Assembly: GCA_947492585.1 (NCBI GenBank)
Contig: CANLND010000003.1
Location: forward strand, 62,001 to 126,000
DNA length: 64,000 nucleotides
Direction: 5' to 3'
Source: an uncultured Paracoccaceae bacterium
Lineage (GTDB): Bacteria; Pseudomonadota; Alphaproteobacteria; Rhodobacterales; Rhodobacteraceae
In this document: positions 33,254-42,337 of the stretch, one piece after another
Layout of the letters: every line of letters begins with the position of its first letter
How positions within the stretch are numbered: position 1 is the first letter of the stretch
Position numbers and translations under genes: made by a program
Notes under the pieces: generated by a model
Told to the model about the DNA's origin: nothing
The model's database searches: none
What the model saw: only the letters and a program-made list of their open reading frames with translations

Positions 33254-34228
33254 ATGACAGTCACCACGTTGATGACCGCGCCAGATGGATCCGACATTCA
33301 ACAGGTAGCGTTGGAAAACGCGCATCTTTCGGCCCGGATCCTGACCTTTGGCGCAACGCTAATGGATTTGCGGCTGTCCGGCGTGGCACATCCGTTGGTG
33401 TTGGGGTTTGACGCGGTCGAGGACTATGTGACGCGCAATGCGTACCTAGGGCCGGTTGTTGGGCCCGTGGCCAACAGAGTGTCGGGCGGGCGGCTTACCA
33501 TGGGCGGTACAACACATCAGCTGGATCAAAACGAAAACGGCAACACTCTGCATGGGGGCAGCCTTGGCACCGCGATGTTGAACTGGCAGCTGGTCAAGGC
33601 CGACGCAGCGTCGGCGACACTGCAGATCACGCTGCCTGATGGCCATATGGGGTTTCCCGGCCCGATTGACATTACCGCCGAATATCTGCTGACCGGGGCA
33701 GGGCTTGATATCAGACTCACGGCGCTGTCGTCGGTGATGACGGTTTGCGCGCTTGCGCCGCATCCTTATTTCAATCTGGATGGCAGCACTGACATCGCAG
33801 GCCATCAGCTGACCATTCACGCAGATCAACGCCTGCCGTTGAAAAACGGCCTGCCCAACGGTGCGCCGGTTCCGGTCCGGCAAACTGCCTATGACCTGCG
33901 AAACGGCGCGGATGTTCCCGTGGGGTTGGACGACCATTTCTGCCTCTCCGACAATCGCACCCTGATGCGTCCCGTCGCCAGCCTTCAGGTCGCAGGTCTG
34001 CGCATGGAGGTGCACAGCACCGAAGCAGGGGTGCAGGTCTACGATGCCGGTGCGATGGATTTGCCCGGTCTTGGTCTTGAGGGGCGCAGCTATGGTGCCC
34101 GTGCCGGTCTTGCGATTGAACCGCACCCTTGGGTGGATGGGCCAAACCAGCCCTGGCGCGCCCAAGTGGACCTGCGCCCCAATGTGCCGACAACCGCTCA
34201 CTCTCGGTTTGCGTTCACGCGCCTATAA
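33254..34228 (+). CDS. galM: Aldose 1-epimerase
   Basis: GalM interconverts alpha and beta anomers of galactose and so supplies the anomer the dehydrogenase can use. The 324-residue beta-sandwich protein has YLGPVVGPVANRVSGGR near the N-terminus and NTLHGGSLG with its conserved His. The catalytic His is in APHPYFNLDG, and GLAIEPHPW with the catalytic Glu lies near the end. It is the last gene of the operon; no clear terminator follows. Confidence 0.93.
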   Translation: MTVTTLMTAPDGSDIQQVALENAHLSARILTFGATLMDLRLSGVAHPLVLGFDAVEDYVTRNAYLGPVVGPVANRVSGGRLTMGGTTHQLDQNENGNTLHGGSLGTAMLNWQLVKADAASATLQITLPDGHMGFPGPIDITAEYLLTGAGLDIRLTALSSVMTVCALAPHPYFNLDGSTDIAGHQLTIHADQRLPLKNGLPNGAPVPVRQTAYDLRNGADVPVGLDDHFCLSDNRTLMRPVASLQVAGLRMEVHSTEAGVQVYDAGAMDLPGLGLEGRSYGARAGLAIEPHPWVDGPNQPWRAQVDLRPNVPTTAHSRFAFTRL

Positions 34229-34350
34229 TACCAAGATCTGGACGAACCTGCGCGAATTGACGCTGGCCTGTGCCTATGTTGCTCGACCTTTTGCGGCTGC
34301 GCACGCTAAGATTGTCGTGAAGAATTCGACGGTTCAGTAAAGGAGAACGC

Positions 34351-35172
34351 ATGCGTCTTGGGGTTGCCGGAGTACTCATGTCTATCGTGCTGGTCGCTTG
34401 TGCAGCGACCCCGCACCGGGATGTCGCGCGCTCTGCCGCGCTTGCGGCAACAGGGCAGGGGCAGATCAATGCAACGATCAACCCACCCCGGTTTGGGGAT
34501 TCCGATCCTTACGATTGGGGCCGCCGCCGCCCTGGCTCTTATGCGGTGCACGGCATCGATGTGTCGCGCTGGCAAGGAGACATCGATTGGCGCACGGCGC
34601 GCCGTGCGGGGGTGTCTTTTGCGTTTCTAAAGGCCACCGAAGGCGGCGATCATGTGGATCCGAAGTTTCACAGCCAGTGGCGCGCCGCGCGGCGTTCTGG
34701 GGTGCCCCGTGGCGCGTATCACTATTTCTATTTCTGCCGTCCCGCTGCGGAACAGGCCCGTTGGTTTATCCGCAACGTTCCCAAAGAGGCGTCCGCGCTG
34801 CCGCATGTGCTGGATATGGAATGGACACCTCGGTCTAAAACCTGCCGTCACCGGCCATCACCGCGAAAGGTCCGGGCTGAGGCACGGGAGTTCCTGAACA
34901 TCTTGGAACGCCACTATGGCCAGCGCCCAGTTGTGTACACGACGCCAGATTTTTTCAAAGACACCGGGATTGGCACGTTGAACCGGACTGAATTTTGGTT
35001 GCGGTCTGTTGCCGGACATCCCAGCAAAACCTACCCCGGCCAAAACTGGGCGTTTTGGCAATATACGGGCACGGGTCGGGTGCCGGGAATCGCTGGGGAC
35101 GTTGATATCAACGTATTTCGCGGGGGTGCCTCGGCGTGGCGGCAGTGGTTGTCACGCCGAACCACACGGTAG
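34351..35172 (+). CDS. GH25 lysozyme-like lipoprotein
   Basis: The 273-residue protein starts with a lipoprotein signal: a hydrophobic stretch ending in VLVACAA, with Cys near residue 14 as the lipobox. A GH25 (muramidase) domain follows. Its active-site pattern is GIDVSRWQGDIDW, AFLKATEG, VLDMEW, and a closing WQYTGTGRVPGIAGDVDIN. It should act on peptidoglycan in the periplasm, anchored to a membrane. It stands alone between the galactoside operon and the convergent hemC gene. Physiological role unknown. Confidence 0.92.
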   Translation: MRLGVAGVLMSIVLVACAATPHRDVARSAALAATGQGQINATINPPRFGDSDPYDWGRRRPGSYAVHGIDVSRWQGDIDWRTARRAGVSFAFLKATEGGDHVDPKFHSQWRAARRSGVPRGAYHYFYFCRPAAEQARWFIRNVPKEASALPHVLDMEWTPRSKTCRHRPSPRKVRAEAREFLNILERHYGQRPVVYTTPDFFKDTGIGTLNRTEFWLRSVAGHPSKTYPGQNWAFWQYTGTGRVPGIAGDVDINVFRGGASAWRQWLSRRTTR

Positions 35173-35196
35173 CTGTTTTTTCCACCATAACACCCA

Positions 35197-35224
35197 AGAC
35201 CGGAAAATGCGTCTGGTCCGGTCT
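35197..35224. terminator. Possible bidirectional hairpin between GH25 gene and hemC
   Basis: AGACCGG (35197-35203) pairs with CCGGTCT (35218-35224) in the gap between two convergent genes. There is no T-run, so terminator function is a guess from position. Confidence 0.35.
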
Positions 35225-35248
35225 CGGACACTTGATCAGGGCTGGGCC

Positions 35249-36205
35249 TTAGCGCCAGTCGAAAAAACCGGGGCCGGTTTGAGCCAGCATTTGGGCGGCC
35301 ATGGCGCGTCCCAGATCTGCGCCGTCCTCAATCGGACAGGTTTGATCTGCGCGGATCACATCAGACCCATCGGGCCGCAGCACTTCACCACGCAAACGCA
35401 GGGAGGTGCCGTCAATTTCTGCCAGTCCGGCGATGGGTGTTTCGCAAGAGCCATCCAGCGCCGCAAGAAAGGCGCGTTCAGCGGCCAGTCGTTGGGCGGT
35501 TTCGGGGTGGTGAATGGCCGACAGCAATTCAGCGGCGCGGTAGTTATCACTGCGGCGCTCGATACCAATCGCGCCTTGGGCAATGGCCGGTAACATGTCG
35601 TCGGCTGACACCGGCGTGGCGGGCACGTTCACGGTCTCCAGGCGGTTTAACCCAGCCTGTGCCAAAAACGTACAGCTGGCCAATCCCTGATCCAATTTCT
35701 GCAATCTCGTCTGCACGTTACCGCGAAATTCCACCACTTTCAGATCCGCGCGTTTGTGCAGCAACTGCGCGCGCCGTCGCAAGGATGATGTGCCCACCAC
35801 CGCGCCCTCGGGCAGGTCCGCAATGGCGGTCACATCTTTGGAGACAAAGGCGTCGCGCGGGTCTTCGCGGGGCAGAAATACATCCAGGGTTAGGCCGTCG
35901 GGCTGGGCGGTTGGCATGTCTTTGGTGGAATGCACGGAAATGTCGACGCGCCCATCCAACATGGCCTCTTCGATTTCTTTGGTGAACAGACCTTTGTTCC
36001 CGATTTCTTTCAACGGGCGGTCGGCATCAATCATCTGGCGGTTGTCGCCGGTTGTGGTGATCACCACAATTTCAAACGCCTCTTCGGGCAGCGCCAATGC
36101 GGTCATCAGCCGGCGTCGCGTTTCAAACGCCTGAGCCAAAGCCAGAGGCGAACCACGGGTGCCGATTTTAAGGGGCGAAGCGGGTGAGGGCAGGATCACA
36201 GTCAT
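35249..36205 (-). CDS. hemC: Porphobilinogen deaminase (hydroxymethylbilane synthase)
   Basis: HemC joins four porphobilinogen units into hydroxymethylbilane. The 318-residue protein has IGTRGSPLALAQA at the start, HSTKDMPT and GTSSLRRRAQLLHKR in the active cleft, and EFRGNVQTRLQKLDQG. LDGSCETPIAG holds the Cys that carries the dipyrromethane cofactor. The start is ATG 36205. The frame continues upstream for 101 codons, but that part overlaps the hemE start and has no homology to the family. hemC and hemE are divergent across 108 bases, so they may share regulation. Confidence 0.95.
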   Translation of the reverse strand: MTVILPSPASPLKIGTRGSPLALAQAFETRRRLMTALALPEEAFEIVVITTTGDNRQMIDADRPLKEIGNKGLFTKEIEEAMLDGRVDISVHSTKDMPTAQPDGLTLDVFLPREDPRDAFVSKDVTAIADLPEGAVVGTSSLRRRAQLLHKRADLKVVEFRGNVQTRLQKLDQGLASCTFLAQAGLNRLETVNVPATPVSADDMLPAIAQGAIGIERRSDNYRAAELLSAIHHPETAQRLAAERAFLAALDGSCETPIAGLAEIDGTSLRLRGEVLRPDGSDVIRADQTCPIEDGADLGRAMAAQMLAQTGPGFFDWR

Positions 36206-36313
36206 GTCTCTAGACTTAGTCGCGGCAATTTGCCGTGGCAAGCCGTCGCCTGCCTCCCCTTGACAATTTGACGCTGAGAATGGACCTGAGGGGGAACAAA
36301 TGTGAGGATCCCC

Positions 36314-37372
36314 ATGCCCGACGTGAACACGGCCGACCAGAAGACACTGCTGCGCGCTTTGGCGGGCGAAACCCAGGACGTCCCGCCCATCTGGATGATG
36401 CGACAGGCGGGCCGCTATTTGCCCGAATATCGCGCCACCCGCGCGCAGGCCGGTGACTTTCTGTCGCTGTGCTATAATCCTGATCTCGCGACCGAGGTGA
36501 CGCTGCAACCGATCCGCCGTTATGGCTTTGATGCGGCGATCCTGTTTGCCGATATTCTGCTGATTCCGCAGGCGCTGGGGGCGGATTTATGGTTTGTGAC
36601 CGGCGAAGGTCCGCGTCTGTCGACCATCACCACCGAAGCGGATTTTGCCAAACTGGGACCGGCCAGCGACATCCACGAGACGTTGAACCCGATCTATCAG
36701 ACCGTGCGCAATCTTGCTGGTGCTTTGCCTGCCGAGACCACGCTGATCGGCTTTGCCGGTGCGCCTTGGACCGTGGCAACCTATATGATCGCAGGTCGTG
36801 GCACACCAGACCAGGGCCCAGCACATGCCTTGCGTCAGGAGAACACGGCATTGTTCGAGGCGCTTTTGGCGCGTATCACCGAAGCGACCATTGATTACCT
36901 GTCGATGCAGATCGAAGCCGGCGCCGAAGTGGTCAAGATTTTCGACAGCTGGGCGGGGTCGCTACAAGGTGCGGATTTCGAAAAATATGCGCTGGAGCCC
37001 TGCCGCCAGATCACCTCAGCGCTAAAGGCGCGTCATCCGAATGTTCCGGTGATTGGGTTCCCACGGGAGGCCAAGGAAAAATACATTGGTTTTGCCAAGG
37101 CCACCGGCATCGATTGTGTTGCGCTGGACAACTCGGTGGATCCCGAATGGGCCGCCGCCCATGTGCAAACAGAGGGCTGTGTGCAGGGCAATCTGGCGTC
37201 ACGCCATATGGTCACCGGGGGGCAAGAGCTGATTGACGACACCCGCCGCATCGTTGATGCCTTCCGCAAGGGACCGCATATCTTTAACCTCGGCCATGGC
37301 ATCACGCCGGATGCCAGCCCAGACAACGTGCAACTGATGATCGACACCGTGCGTGACCGGTCCGGCGCGTAA
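36314..37372 (+). CDS. hemE: Uroporphyrinogen decarboxylase
   Basis: HemE removes four carboxyl groups from uroporphyrinogen III to give coproporphyrinogen III, the substrate of HemF encoded at 13097. The 352 residues include the signatures [19 protein letters not shown] near the N-terminus, [32 protein letters not shown] and the C-terminal [17 protein letters not shown] choose ATG 36314 with GAGG upstream, from the family N-terminus; a GTG at 36302 with a better ribosome site would add four residues. Confidence 0.95.
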   Translation: MPDVNTADQKTLLRALAGETQDVPPIWMMRQAGRYLPEYRATRAQAGDFLSLCYNPDLATEVTLQPIRRYGFDAAILFADILLIPQALGADLWFVTGEGPRLSTITTEADFAKLGPASDIHETLNPIYQTVRNLAGALPAETTLIGFAGAPWTVATYMIAGRGTPDQGPAHALRQENTALFEALLARITEATIDYLSMQIEAGAEVVKIFDSWAGSLQGADFEKYALEPCRQITSALKARHPNVPVIGFPREAKEKYIGFAKATGIDCVALDNSVDPEWAAAHVQTEGCVQGNLASRHMVTGGQELIDDTRRIVDAFRKGPHIFNLGHGITPDASPDNVQLMIDTVRDRSGA

Positions 37373-37390
37373 CGTCAAAAGGACAAACAG

Positions 37391-37555
37391 ATGGATTACA
37401 AAGCCTCAGGCGCGCCAAAACTTGGCAAAAATCAACCGCGCCACAGCGAACACAACGCCAAAGGGTCCAAGAAAAACCCCTATGACAAAGGCGCAGACAA
37501 AGCTGCGTTGCTTGAGCGCATGAAAGCCGCCGCAGCAGCCAAGGCCAAAGACTGA
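37391..37555 (+). CDS. Small basic hypothetical protein
   Basis: This is a 54-residue, Lys- and Ala-rich soluble protein with no Cys or membrane segment. It begins MDYKASGAPKLGKNQPRHSE and ends in an Ala/Lys-rich helix. AAAGGAC precedes the ATG, 18 bases after the hemE stop, and a terminator follows six bases after the gene. That makes it a credible co-transcribed gene. The function is unknown; the composition might suit nucleic acid binding, but nothing proves it. Confidence 0.7.
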   Translation: MDYKASGAPKLGKNQPRHSEHNAKGSKKNPYDKGADKAALLERMKAAAAAKAKD

Positions 37556-37561
37556 CATATC

Positions 37562-37594
37562 AAAGACCCGCAGTTGGAAGGCTGCGGGTCTTTT
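37562..37594 (+). terminator. Intrinsic terminator after hemE and small ORF
   Basis: GACCCGCAG (37565-37573) pairs perfectly with CTGCGGGTC (37582-37590), extended by flanking AAA/TTT and followed by TTTT. Confidence 0.9.
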
Positions 37595-37701
37595 GCAACT
37601 CAGCATGTGCGCACATCTGGTTGCGCGGGGCTTTGTGTGGCAGCTGGGGGCGCTTGGGCGTAGGGTGCACGTGATTGTGTTCGCTATTTGACCGAGGCAC
37701 C

Positions 37702-38631
37702 ATGTCTTCTATCTTATCTATCAAAAATCTGCGCAAGGCCTACGATGACGGGTTCGAAGCGCTGAAGTCTGTCGATCTTGAGATCGAGCCGGGCGAGATC
37801 CTTGCGCTTCTGGGCCCCAATGGTGCCGGTAAGACAACGCTGATTTCGACCATTTGCGGCATCACCACGCCAACCAGCGGGAGCGTGCATGTCGGGGGAC
37901 ACGACATCATCACCGAGTTCCGCGCCGCGCGAAACCTGATTGGTTTGGTGCCGCAGGAGATCAATCTGGAGCCGTTTGAAACGGTCATGAACTCTGTGCG
38001 GTTTTCACGTGGGCTGTTTGGCAAGCCACGCAATGATGCGCTGATCGAAGAAATACTGAAAAAACTATCCCTGTGGGACAAGCGCACGTCCAAAATCATG
38101 GAACTGTCTGGTGGCATGAAGCGTCGGGTGTTGATTGCCAAGGCGTTGAGCCATGAGCCGCAGGTGCTGTTTCTGGATGAACCCACCGCCGGGGTGGATG
38201 TCGAGTTGCGCAAGGACATGTGGGACATCGTCGCCGAGCTGAAAGCCCAGGGGGTGACCATTATTTTGACCACCCATTATATCGAAGAGGCGGAGGCCAT
38301 TGCCGATCGCATTGGGGTGATCCGACGTGGCGAAATCCTGTTGGTCGAAGGCAAAGACGCGCTGATGGCCCGTATGGGGCAAAAACAGCTGGAGGTGCAG
38401 TTGAGTGCGCCGCTGGACGCGGTGCCGGAGGCACTGTCGCCGTTTGATCTGCGGTTGGGTGCCGATGGGGCTGCGTTGATTTACAGCTATGACAGTACGC
38501 AGGAGCGCACCGGGATCACCGGGCTGTTGAATGCCGTGGCGGAGGCTGGGCTGGTGGTGAGTGATGTGCAAACCCGGCAAAGTTCATTGGAAGAGATCTT
38601 TGTTGGTCTGGTCGCGGAGGATGCAGCATGA
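37702..38631 (+). CDS. ABC-2 type exporter ATP-binding protein (YadG-like)
   Basis: The 309-residue ATPase has Walker [10 protein letters not shown], the Q-loop [14 protein letters not shown] and signature [15 protein letters not shown]. Walker B is [12 protein letters not shown] and the switch His is in [16 protein letters not shown]-terminal extension of about 85 residues is typical of the YadG/DrrA class. ATG 37702 follows GAGG. Its stop overlaps the permease gene as ATGA. Substrate unknown; E. coli YadGH is the nearest parallel in gene order and size. Confidence 0.92.
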   Translation: MSSILSIKNLRKAYDDGFEALKSVDLEIEPGEILALLGPNGAGKTTLISTICGITTPTSGSVHVGGHDIITEFRAARNLIGLVPQEINLEPFETVMNSVRFSRGLFGKPRNDALIEEILKKLSLWDKRTSKIMELSGGMKRRVLIAKALSHEPQVLFLDEPTAGVDVELRKDMWDIVAELKAQGVTIILTTHYIEEAEAIADRIGVIRRGEILLVEGKDALMARMGQKQLEVQLSAPLDAVPEALSPFDLRLGADGAALIYSYDSTQERTGITGLLNAVAEAGLVVSDVQTRQSSLEEIFVGLVAEDAA

Positions 38632-39389
38632 ATTGGACAGCTATTGGAGCCATCTATCGATTTGAAATGGCGCGGTTTTTCCGCACGTTGCTGCAAAGCT
38701 TTCTATCGCCGGTTCTGTCGACCTCATTGTATTTTGTGGTGTTTGGATCAGCGATCGGTAGCCGCATTCAAGAGGTGGACGGCATTGAATACGGAGCCTT
38801 TATCGTGCCGGGGCTGATCATGCTAAGCGTGATGACCCAAGGCATATCGAACGCCTCCTTTGGCATCTATTTTCCAAAATTCATCGGCACCATCTATGAG
38901 TTGTTGTCTGCGCCGATCAATTTTCTGGAAATTGTGCTGGGCTATGTTGGGGCGGCAGCCAGCAAAGCGCTGTTTATCGGTGTAGTGATCTTGGGCACGG
39001 CGGCGCTGTTTGTGGATCTGCCGGTGGCACATCCGCTGGCGATGGTGCTGTTTTTGGTGCTGACCTGTCTCAGTTTTTCGCTGCTGGGCTTTATTATCGG
39101 AATCTGGGCCAGAAGTTTTGAACAACTGCAACTGGTGCCTTTGTTGGTGGTGACACCTTTGGTGTTTCTGGGCGGTGCGTTTTATTCCATCTCGATGCTG
39201 CCGCCGATCTGGCAGAAGATCACCCTGTTCAATCCGGTGGTCTATCTGATCTCAGGGTTTCGCTGGTCCTTTTTTGGGGAGGCCGACGTGCCGGTGCTGA
39301 TCAGTTTGTTGGCAATCGGCGGATTTACCATGGCCTGTATGGGGGTGATCTGGTGGATCTTTAAAACGGGTTGGCGCATTCGCTCTTAA
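38628..39389 (+). CDS. ABC-2 type exporter permease (YadH-like)
   Basis: This inner-membrane protein has 253 residues and six predicted helices of the ABC-2 family. It includes [20 protein letters not shown] and a C-terminal [18 protein letters not shown]. It forms an exporter with the preceding ATPase. The substrate cannot be inferred. Confidence 0.92.
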   Translation: MNWTAIGAIYRFEMARFFRTLLQSFLSPVLSTSLYFVVFGSAIGSRIQEVDGIEYGAFIVPGLIMLSVMTQGISNASFGIYFPKFIGTIYELLSAPINFLEIVLGYVGAAASKALFIGVVILGTAALFVDLPVAHPLAMVLFLVLTCLSFSLLGFIIGIWARSFEQLQLVPLLVVTPLVFLGGAFYSISMLPPIWQKITLFNPVVYLISGFRWSFFGEADVPVLISLLAIGGFTMACMGVIWWIFKTGWRIRS

Positions 39390-39456
39390 AAGGGGGGGGG
39401 AGGGGCTCCCGTCCAAAGGCTGACAATCTGCGATTGCCCAGCTTTGGTTGGGCCAA

Positions 39457-39478
39457 GCGCCGCGCTGACGCGCGGCGC
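39457..39478. repeat. GC-rich inverted repeat upstream of S49 peptidase gene
   Basis: GCGCCGCG (39457-39464) and CGCGGCGC (39471-39478) pair across CTGACG. No T-run follows. It lies in the 226-bp gap after the ABC-2 genes, which also has a run of nine G residues at 39392-39400. It may be a transcript 3' end or a promoter-region element. Confidence 0.4.
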
Positions 39479-39615
39479 GTTGCACGGGCCGAATCCGCGC
39501 GCCGCGATGATAACGTTGCAATTTTATCCCTTTGCTGCGGCGTTTTTGCAAATGTGATGCATTCCTTTACCCCGTTGACCTTGTTTCACCGGGGGGAGCA
39601 TTCTACATCGGCGCC

Positions 39616-40413
39616 ATGAAACTCTCTTTGCCCTTTCTGAAGAAACCCCCGTTGGTGGCCGTTGTGCGCCTGTCTGGGGCCATTGGTGTGGGCGGGCGTG
39701 GATCGCTGGATGATGTCAGCCTTGCGCCCGTGTTGGAAAAAGCCTTTCGCAAGGGCAAACCTGCCGCGGTTGCGTTGCAGATCAATTCACCAGGCGGATC
39801 GCCGGTGCAAAGCTCCCTGATCGGTGCGCGTCTTCGCCGCCTCTCGGATGAACTCAGCGTGCCGGTTTATGCCTTTGTTGAAGATGTGGCCGCCTCGGGC
39901 GGATATTGGCTGGCAGCGGCTGCCGATGAAATCTGGGCTGATGAGAGCTCGATAGTAGGCTCCATCGGGGTGATTTCATCCGGCTTTGGGGCGCATGTGT
40001 TTCTGGCCCGTCAGGGGGTGGAACGCCGGGTGCACACCGCAGGCGAAAGCAAATCCATGCTGGATCCCTTCAGCCCCGAAAAGCCCGAAGACGTGGCGCG
40101 CCTGAAGGCCCTGCTGGGTGATATTCACGACGTCTTTAAAACCCATGTCCAGACACGGCGCGGGGATAAGCTGGCAGACGATCCCAGCTTGTTTACGGGC
40201 GAAATCTGGCTGGCGCGGCGCGCGGCAGATCTGGGCTTGATCGACGGGCTCGGCCATCTCAAGCCTAAAATGCAGGAGTTGTTTGGCGCCAAAGTCCGCT
40301 TTCGCGAGTATGGGCGCAAAAAACCCTTGCTGAGCCGTCTGGGCGTGCGCGCGGCCGAAGAGGCCATGGCCGCCGTCGAAGAACGCGCCTCGTTTGCGCG
40401 CTTTGGGCTCTGA
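39616..40413 (+). CDS. S49-family signal-peptide peptidase-like protease (SppA/SohB)
   Basis: The 265-residue serine protease has the S49 fold. QINSPGGSPVQSSLI forms the oxyanion region. EDVAASGGYWLA contains the nucleophile Ser, and AGESKSMLDPFSP the general-base Lys. It lacks a long N-terminal membrane anchor, having only a short basic start, so it is the small SohB/SppA-like type and may be membrane-associated. ATG 39616 is chosen by homology. Two bases separate it from the next small gene. Confidence 0.93.
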   Translation: MKLSLPFLKKPPLVAVVRLSGAIGVGGRGSLDDVSLAPVLEKAFRKGKPAAVALQINSPGGSPVQSSLIGARLRRLSDELSVPVYAFVEDVAASGGYWLAAAADEIWADESSIVGSIGVISSGFGAHVFLARQGVERRVHTAGESKSMLDPFSPEKPEDVARLKALLGDIHDVFKTHVQTRRGDKLADDPSLFTGEIWLARRAADLGLIDGLGHLKPKMQELFGAKVRFREYGRKKPLLSRLGVRAAEEAMAAVEERASFARFGL

Positions 40414-40415
40414 AT

Positions 40416-40589
40416 ATGGTGTTTAAAATTGTCACCTTCTTTCTGGTCGCCATGGCCGTTCTGGCCATGTTTGGAAAACTGCGCCTGCCGGGCAGCAAAC
40501 GGCTGAGTTCGGCCCGCTGCACCAAATGCGGGCGCTTTCGAATTGGAACAGGCCCCTGCGGCTGTGGACATGGAGGGCGTGGCACATGA
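40416..40589 (+). CDS. Small membrane protein with Cys-rich ribbon
   Basis: This 57-residue protein has an N-terminal membrane helix (KIVTFFLVAMAVLAMFG) and a C-terminal CTKCGR...CGCGHGG segment. The pattern looks like a one-loop zinc ribbon. It starts two bases after the S49 peptidase stop and overlaps the antiporter start by ATGA, so its translation is probably coupled to both neighbours. I do not recognise a named family. The tight packing is the main reason to believe it is real. Confidence 0.72.
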   Translation: MVFKIVTFFLVAMAVLAMFGKLRLPGSKRLSSARCTKCGRFRIGTGPCGCGHGGRGT

Positions 40590-41530
40590 TGCCATGGCTG
40601 TACTCGGCCTTGGGGCTGGTCATCCTGCTATTGGCGGGGGATGCATTGGTGCGCGGCGCGGTAAACCTGAGCCTGCGCTTGGGCGTGCCTGCCTTGATTG
40701 TCAGCCTGACAATTGTGGCCTTTGGCACCTCTGCGCCGGAACTGTTGATTGCGATCTCGGCGATAAGCGACAACGCGCCGGGCATTGCGCTTGGCAATGT
40801 GGTTGGATCCAACACTGCCAATGTTTTGTTAGTGCTTGGTATCCCTGCCTTGATGACAGGGCTGCACACCAGCGAATGTGACACGCGCAAAAACTATGTG
40901 TTCATGCTGGTCGCCTCTGTTTTGTTCATCGCGCTGGCCTTTGCAGGCCTGTTCACGCTGTGGTCTGGTTTGCTGTTGCTGGCAGTTCTGGCGGTTGTGT
41001 TGTTCATCGCGGCCCGGGAAGCGCGGGCGCACCGTCGGATGGGAAAACCCGATGACCTCGAAGAAATCGAGGAGGCGGACCCCAATATGCCGTATTGGCG
41101 CATCGGCATGTATCTGGTGTTGGGTCTGATTGGCCTGCCTCTCGGGGCGGATCTTCTGGTCGACAACGCCACAGTGATTGCGCGCACCTATGGGGTCACT
41201 GAAACTGTGATTGGCCTGACCCTTGTGGCTATTGGCACCTCGTTGCCGGAACTGGCAACAACGGTTATGGCGGCGTTGCGCCGTCAGGCCGATGTGGCAT
41301 TGGGCAATGTGATTGGCTCGAATATGTTCAACCTTCTGGCCATCATCGGCATTGCCACCTTCATTGGGGACATCCCCGTGGCCGAAAGCTTCCTGCGGTT
41401 TGATCTTTGGGTGATGCTTGCGGCCTCCTTGTTGTTGGTGCCGTTTGTGTTTTTCAAACGTGACATCACACGTGGCTGGGGGATCGGATTCTCGGTACTT
41501 TATGTGGCGTATATGGCGGTGCTGTTCTAA
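40586..41530 (+). CDS. Calcium/sodium antiporter, CaCA family (YrbG-like)
   Basis: The 314-residue membrane protein has two inverted halves. Each carries an alpha-repeat: TIVAFGTSAPELLIAISA with GNVVGSNTANVLLVLG, and TLVAIGTSLPELATTVMA with GNVIGSNMFNLLAIIG. These hold the ion-binding Glu and Asn residues of Na+/Ca2+ exchangers. A cytoplasmic acidic loop (EEIEEADPNM) separates the halves. ATG 40586 overlaps the small Cys-rich gene. It likely expels Ca2+ in exchange for Na+ or H+. Confidence 0.94.
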   Translation: MMPWLYSALGLVILLLAGDALVRGAVNLSLRLGVPALIVSLTIVAFGTSAPELLIAISAISDNAPGIALGNVVGSNTANVLLVLGIPALMTGLHTSECDTRKNYVFMLVASVLFIALAFAGLFTLWSGLLLLAVLAVVLFIAAREARAHRRMGKPDDLEEIEEADPNMPYWRIGMYLVLGLIGLPLGADLLVDNATVIARTYGVTETVIGLTLVAIGTSLPELATTVMAALRRQADVALGNVIGSNMFNLLAIIGIATFIGDIPVAESFLRFDLWVMLAASLLLVPFVFFKRDITRGWGIGFSVLYVAYMAVLF

Positions 41531-41560
41531 CCTTCCGCAAAACACGCAGAAGGAGAGAGC

Positions 41561-42337
41561 ATGCGAGCACTGGTAACAGGCGCGGGGCAGCGGATCGGAC
41601 GCGTCGTGGCGCTGGAGCTTGCCAACGCTGGGTATGATGTCGCGGTACATTTTGCCACGTCCAAAAAGGCGGCAGAAGAGACATGCGCTGACATTCGTGC
41701 GCTGGGGCGCCGGGCGTGTCCTTTGTTTGCCGATCTATTGGACGAAGATCAAACCCTCGGCCTGCTTCCCGCTGCCGCAGAGGAGCTGGGGGGGGCAATC
41801 ACCTGCCTGGTCAACAATGCGTCGATTTTTGAAGAGGACGATCTGATCAGCGCAACGCGGGCCAGTTGGGACCGCCATATGGGCAGCAATCTGCGCGCAC
41901 CGTTTGTGCTGACCCAAGCCATGGCCGCGCAAGGGCTGGCGGCCCAATATCCCACCGGCGCAGATGCTGTGGCCGCGGGCTGTATCATCAATATGGTAGA
42001 CCAGCGCGTGTTCAAGCTGACACCACAATTTGCCACTTACAGTCTGGCGAAATCTGCCCTCTGGACCCTGACACAAACCGCTGCACAGGCCTTGGCGCCG
42101 CATATCCGGGTCAATGCTATTGGACCGGGGCCGACCCTGGCAGGGCCCCGTCAATCCACGGATGAATTCCAGCGCCAGCGTTCGGCAACCTTATTGCAGC
42201 GCGGGGCCGACCCCGCAGAGATCGCCGCTGCGGTTTCTTATCTGGCGCGTGCAAAATCGGTCACAGGACAGATGATTTGTGTGGATGGGGGGCAACATTT
42301 GGCCTGGCAGACTCTTGATGTCCTTGGCCGGGAATAA
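41561..42337 (+). CDS. SDR-family oxidoreductase (pteridine reductase-like)
   Basis: The 258-residue SDR has the cofactor motif VTGAGQRIGRVVALELA, NNASIFEEDDL, and an intact YxxxK active site (YSLAK). GAGQRIG in place of TGxxxGIG, with NNAS, resembles the FolM/pteridine reductase branch. The substrate could therefore be a pterin, but this is only family resemblance. AGAAGGAGAGAG precedes the ATG. It lies 30 bases after the antiporter gene on the same strand. Confidence 0.88.
   Translation: MRALVTGAGQRIGRVVALELANAGYDVAVHFATSKKAAEETCADIRALGRRACPLFADLLDEDQTLGLLPAAAEELGGAITCLVNNASIFEEDDLISATRASWDRHMGSNLRAPFVLTQAMAAQGLAAQYPTGADAVAAGCIINMVDQRVFKLTPQFATYSLAKSALWTLTQTAAQALAPHIRVNAIGPGPTLAGPRQSTDEFQRQRSATLLQRGADPAEIAAAVSYLARAKSVTGQMICVDGGQHLAWQTLDVLGRE

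Noticed and set aside
36206-36508. N-terminal extension of hemC by 101 codons
   Set aside because: It overlaps the hemE start and has no similarity to the deaminase family. ATG 36205 gives the expected protein.
36314-37372. Possible replication origin near hemE, as in Caulobacter
   Set aside because: I see no cluster of DnaA boxes or AT-rich region beside hemE here, and the neighbouring genes are not those of an origin region.
39392-39400. Run of nine G residues after the ABC-2 permease gene
   Set aside because: It is outside any gene and fits the GC-rich terminator debris common in this genome; phase variation would need a coding or promoter effect.
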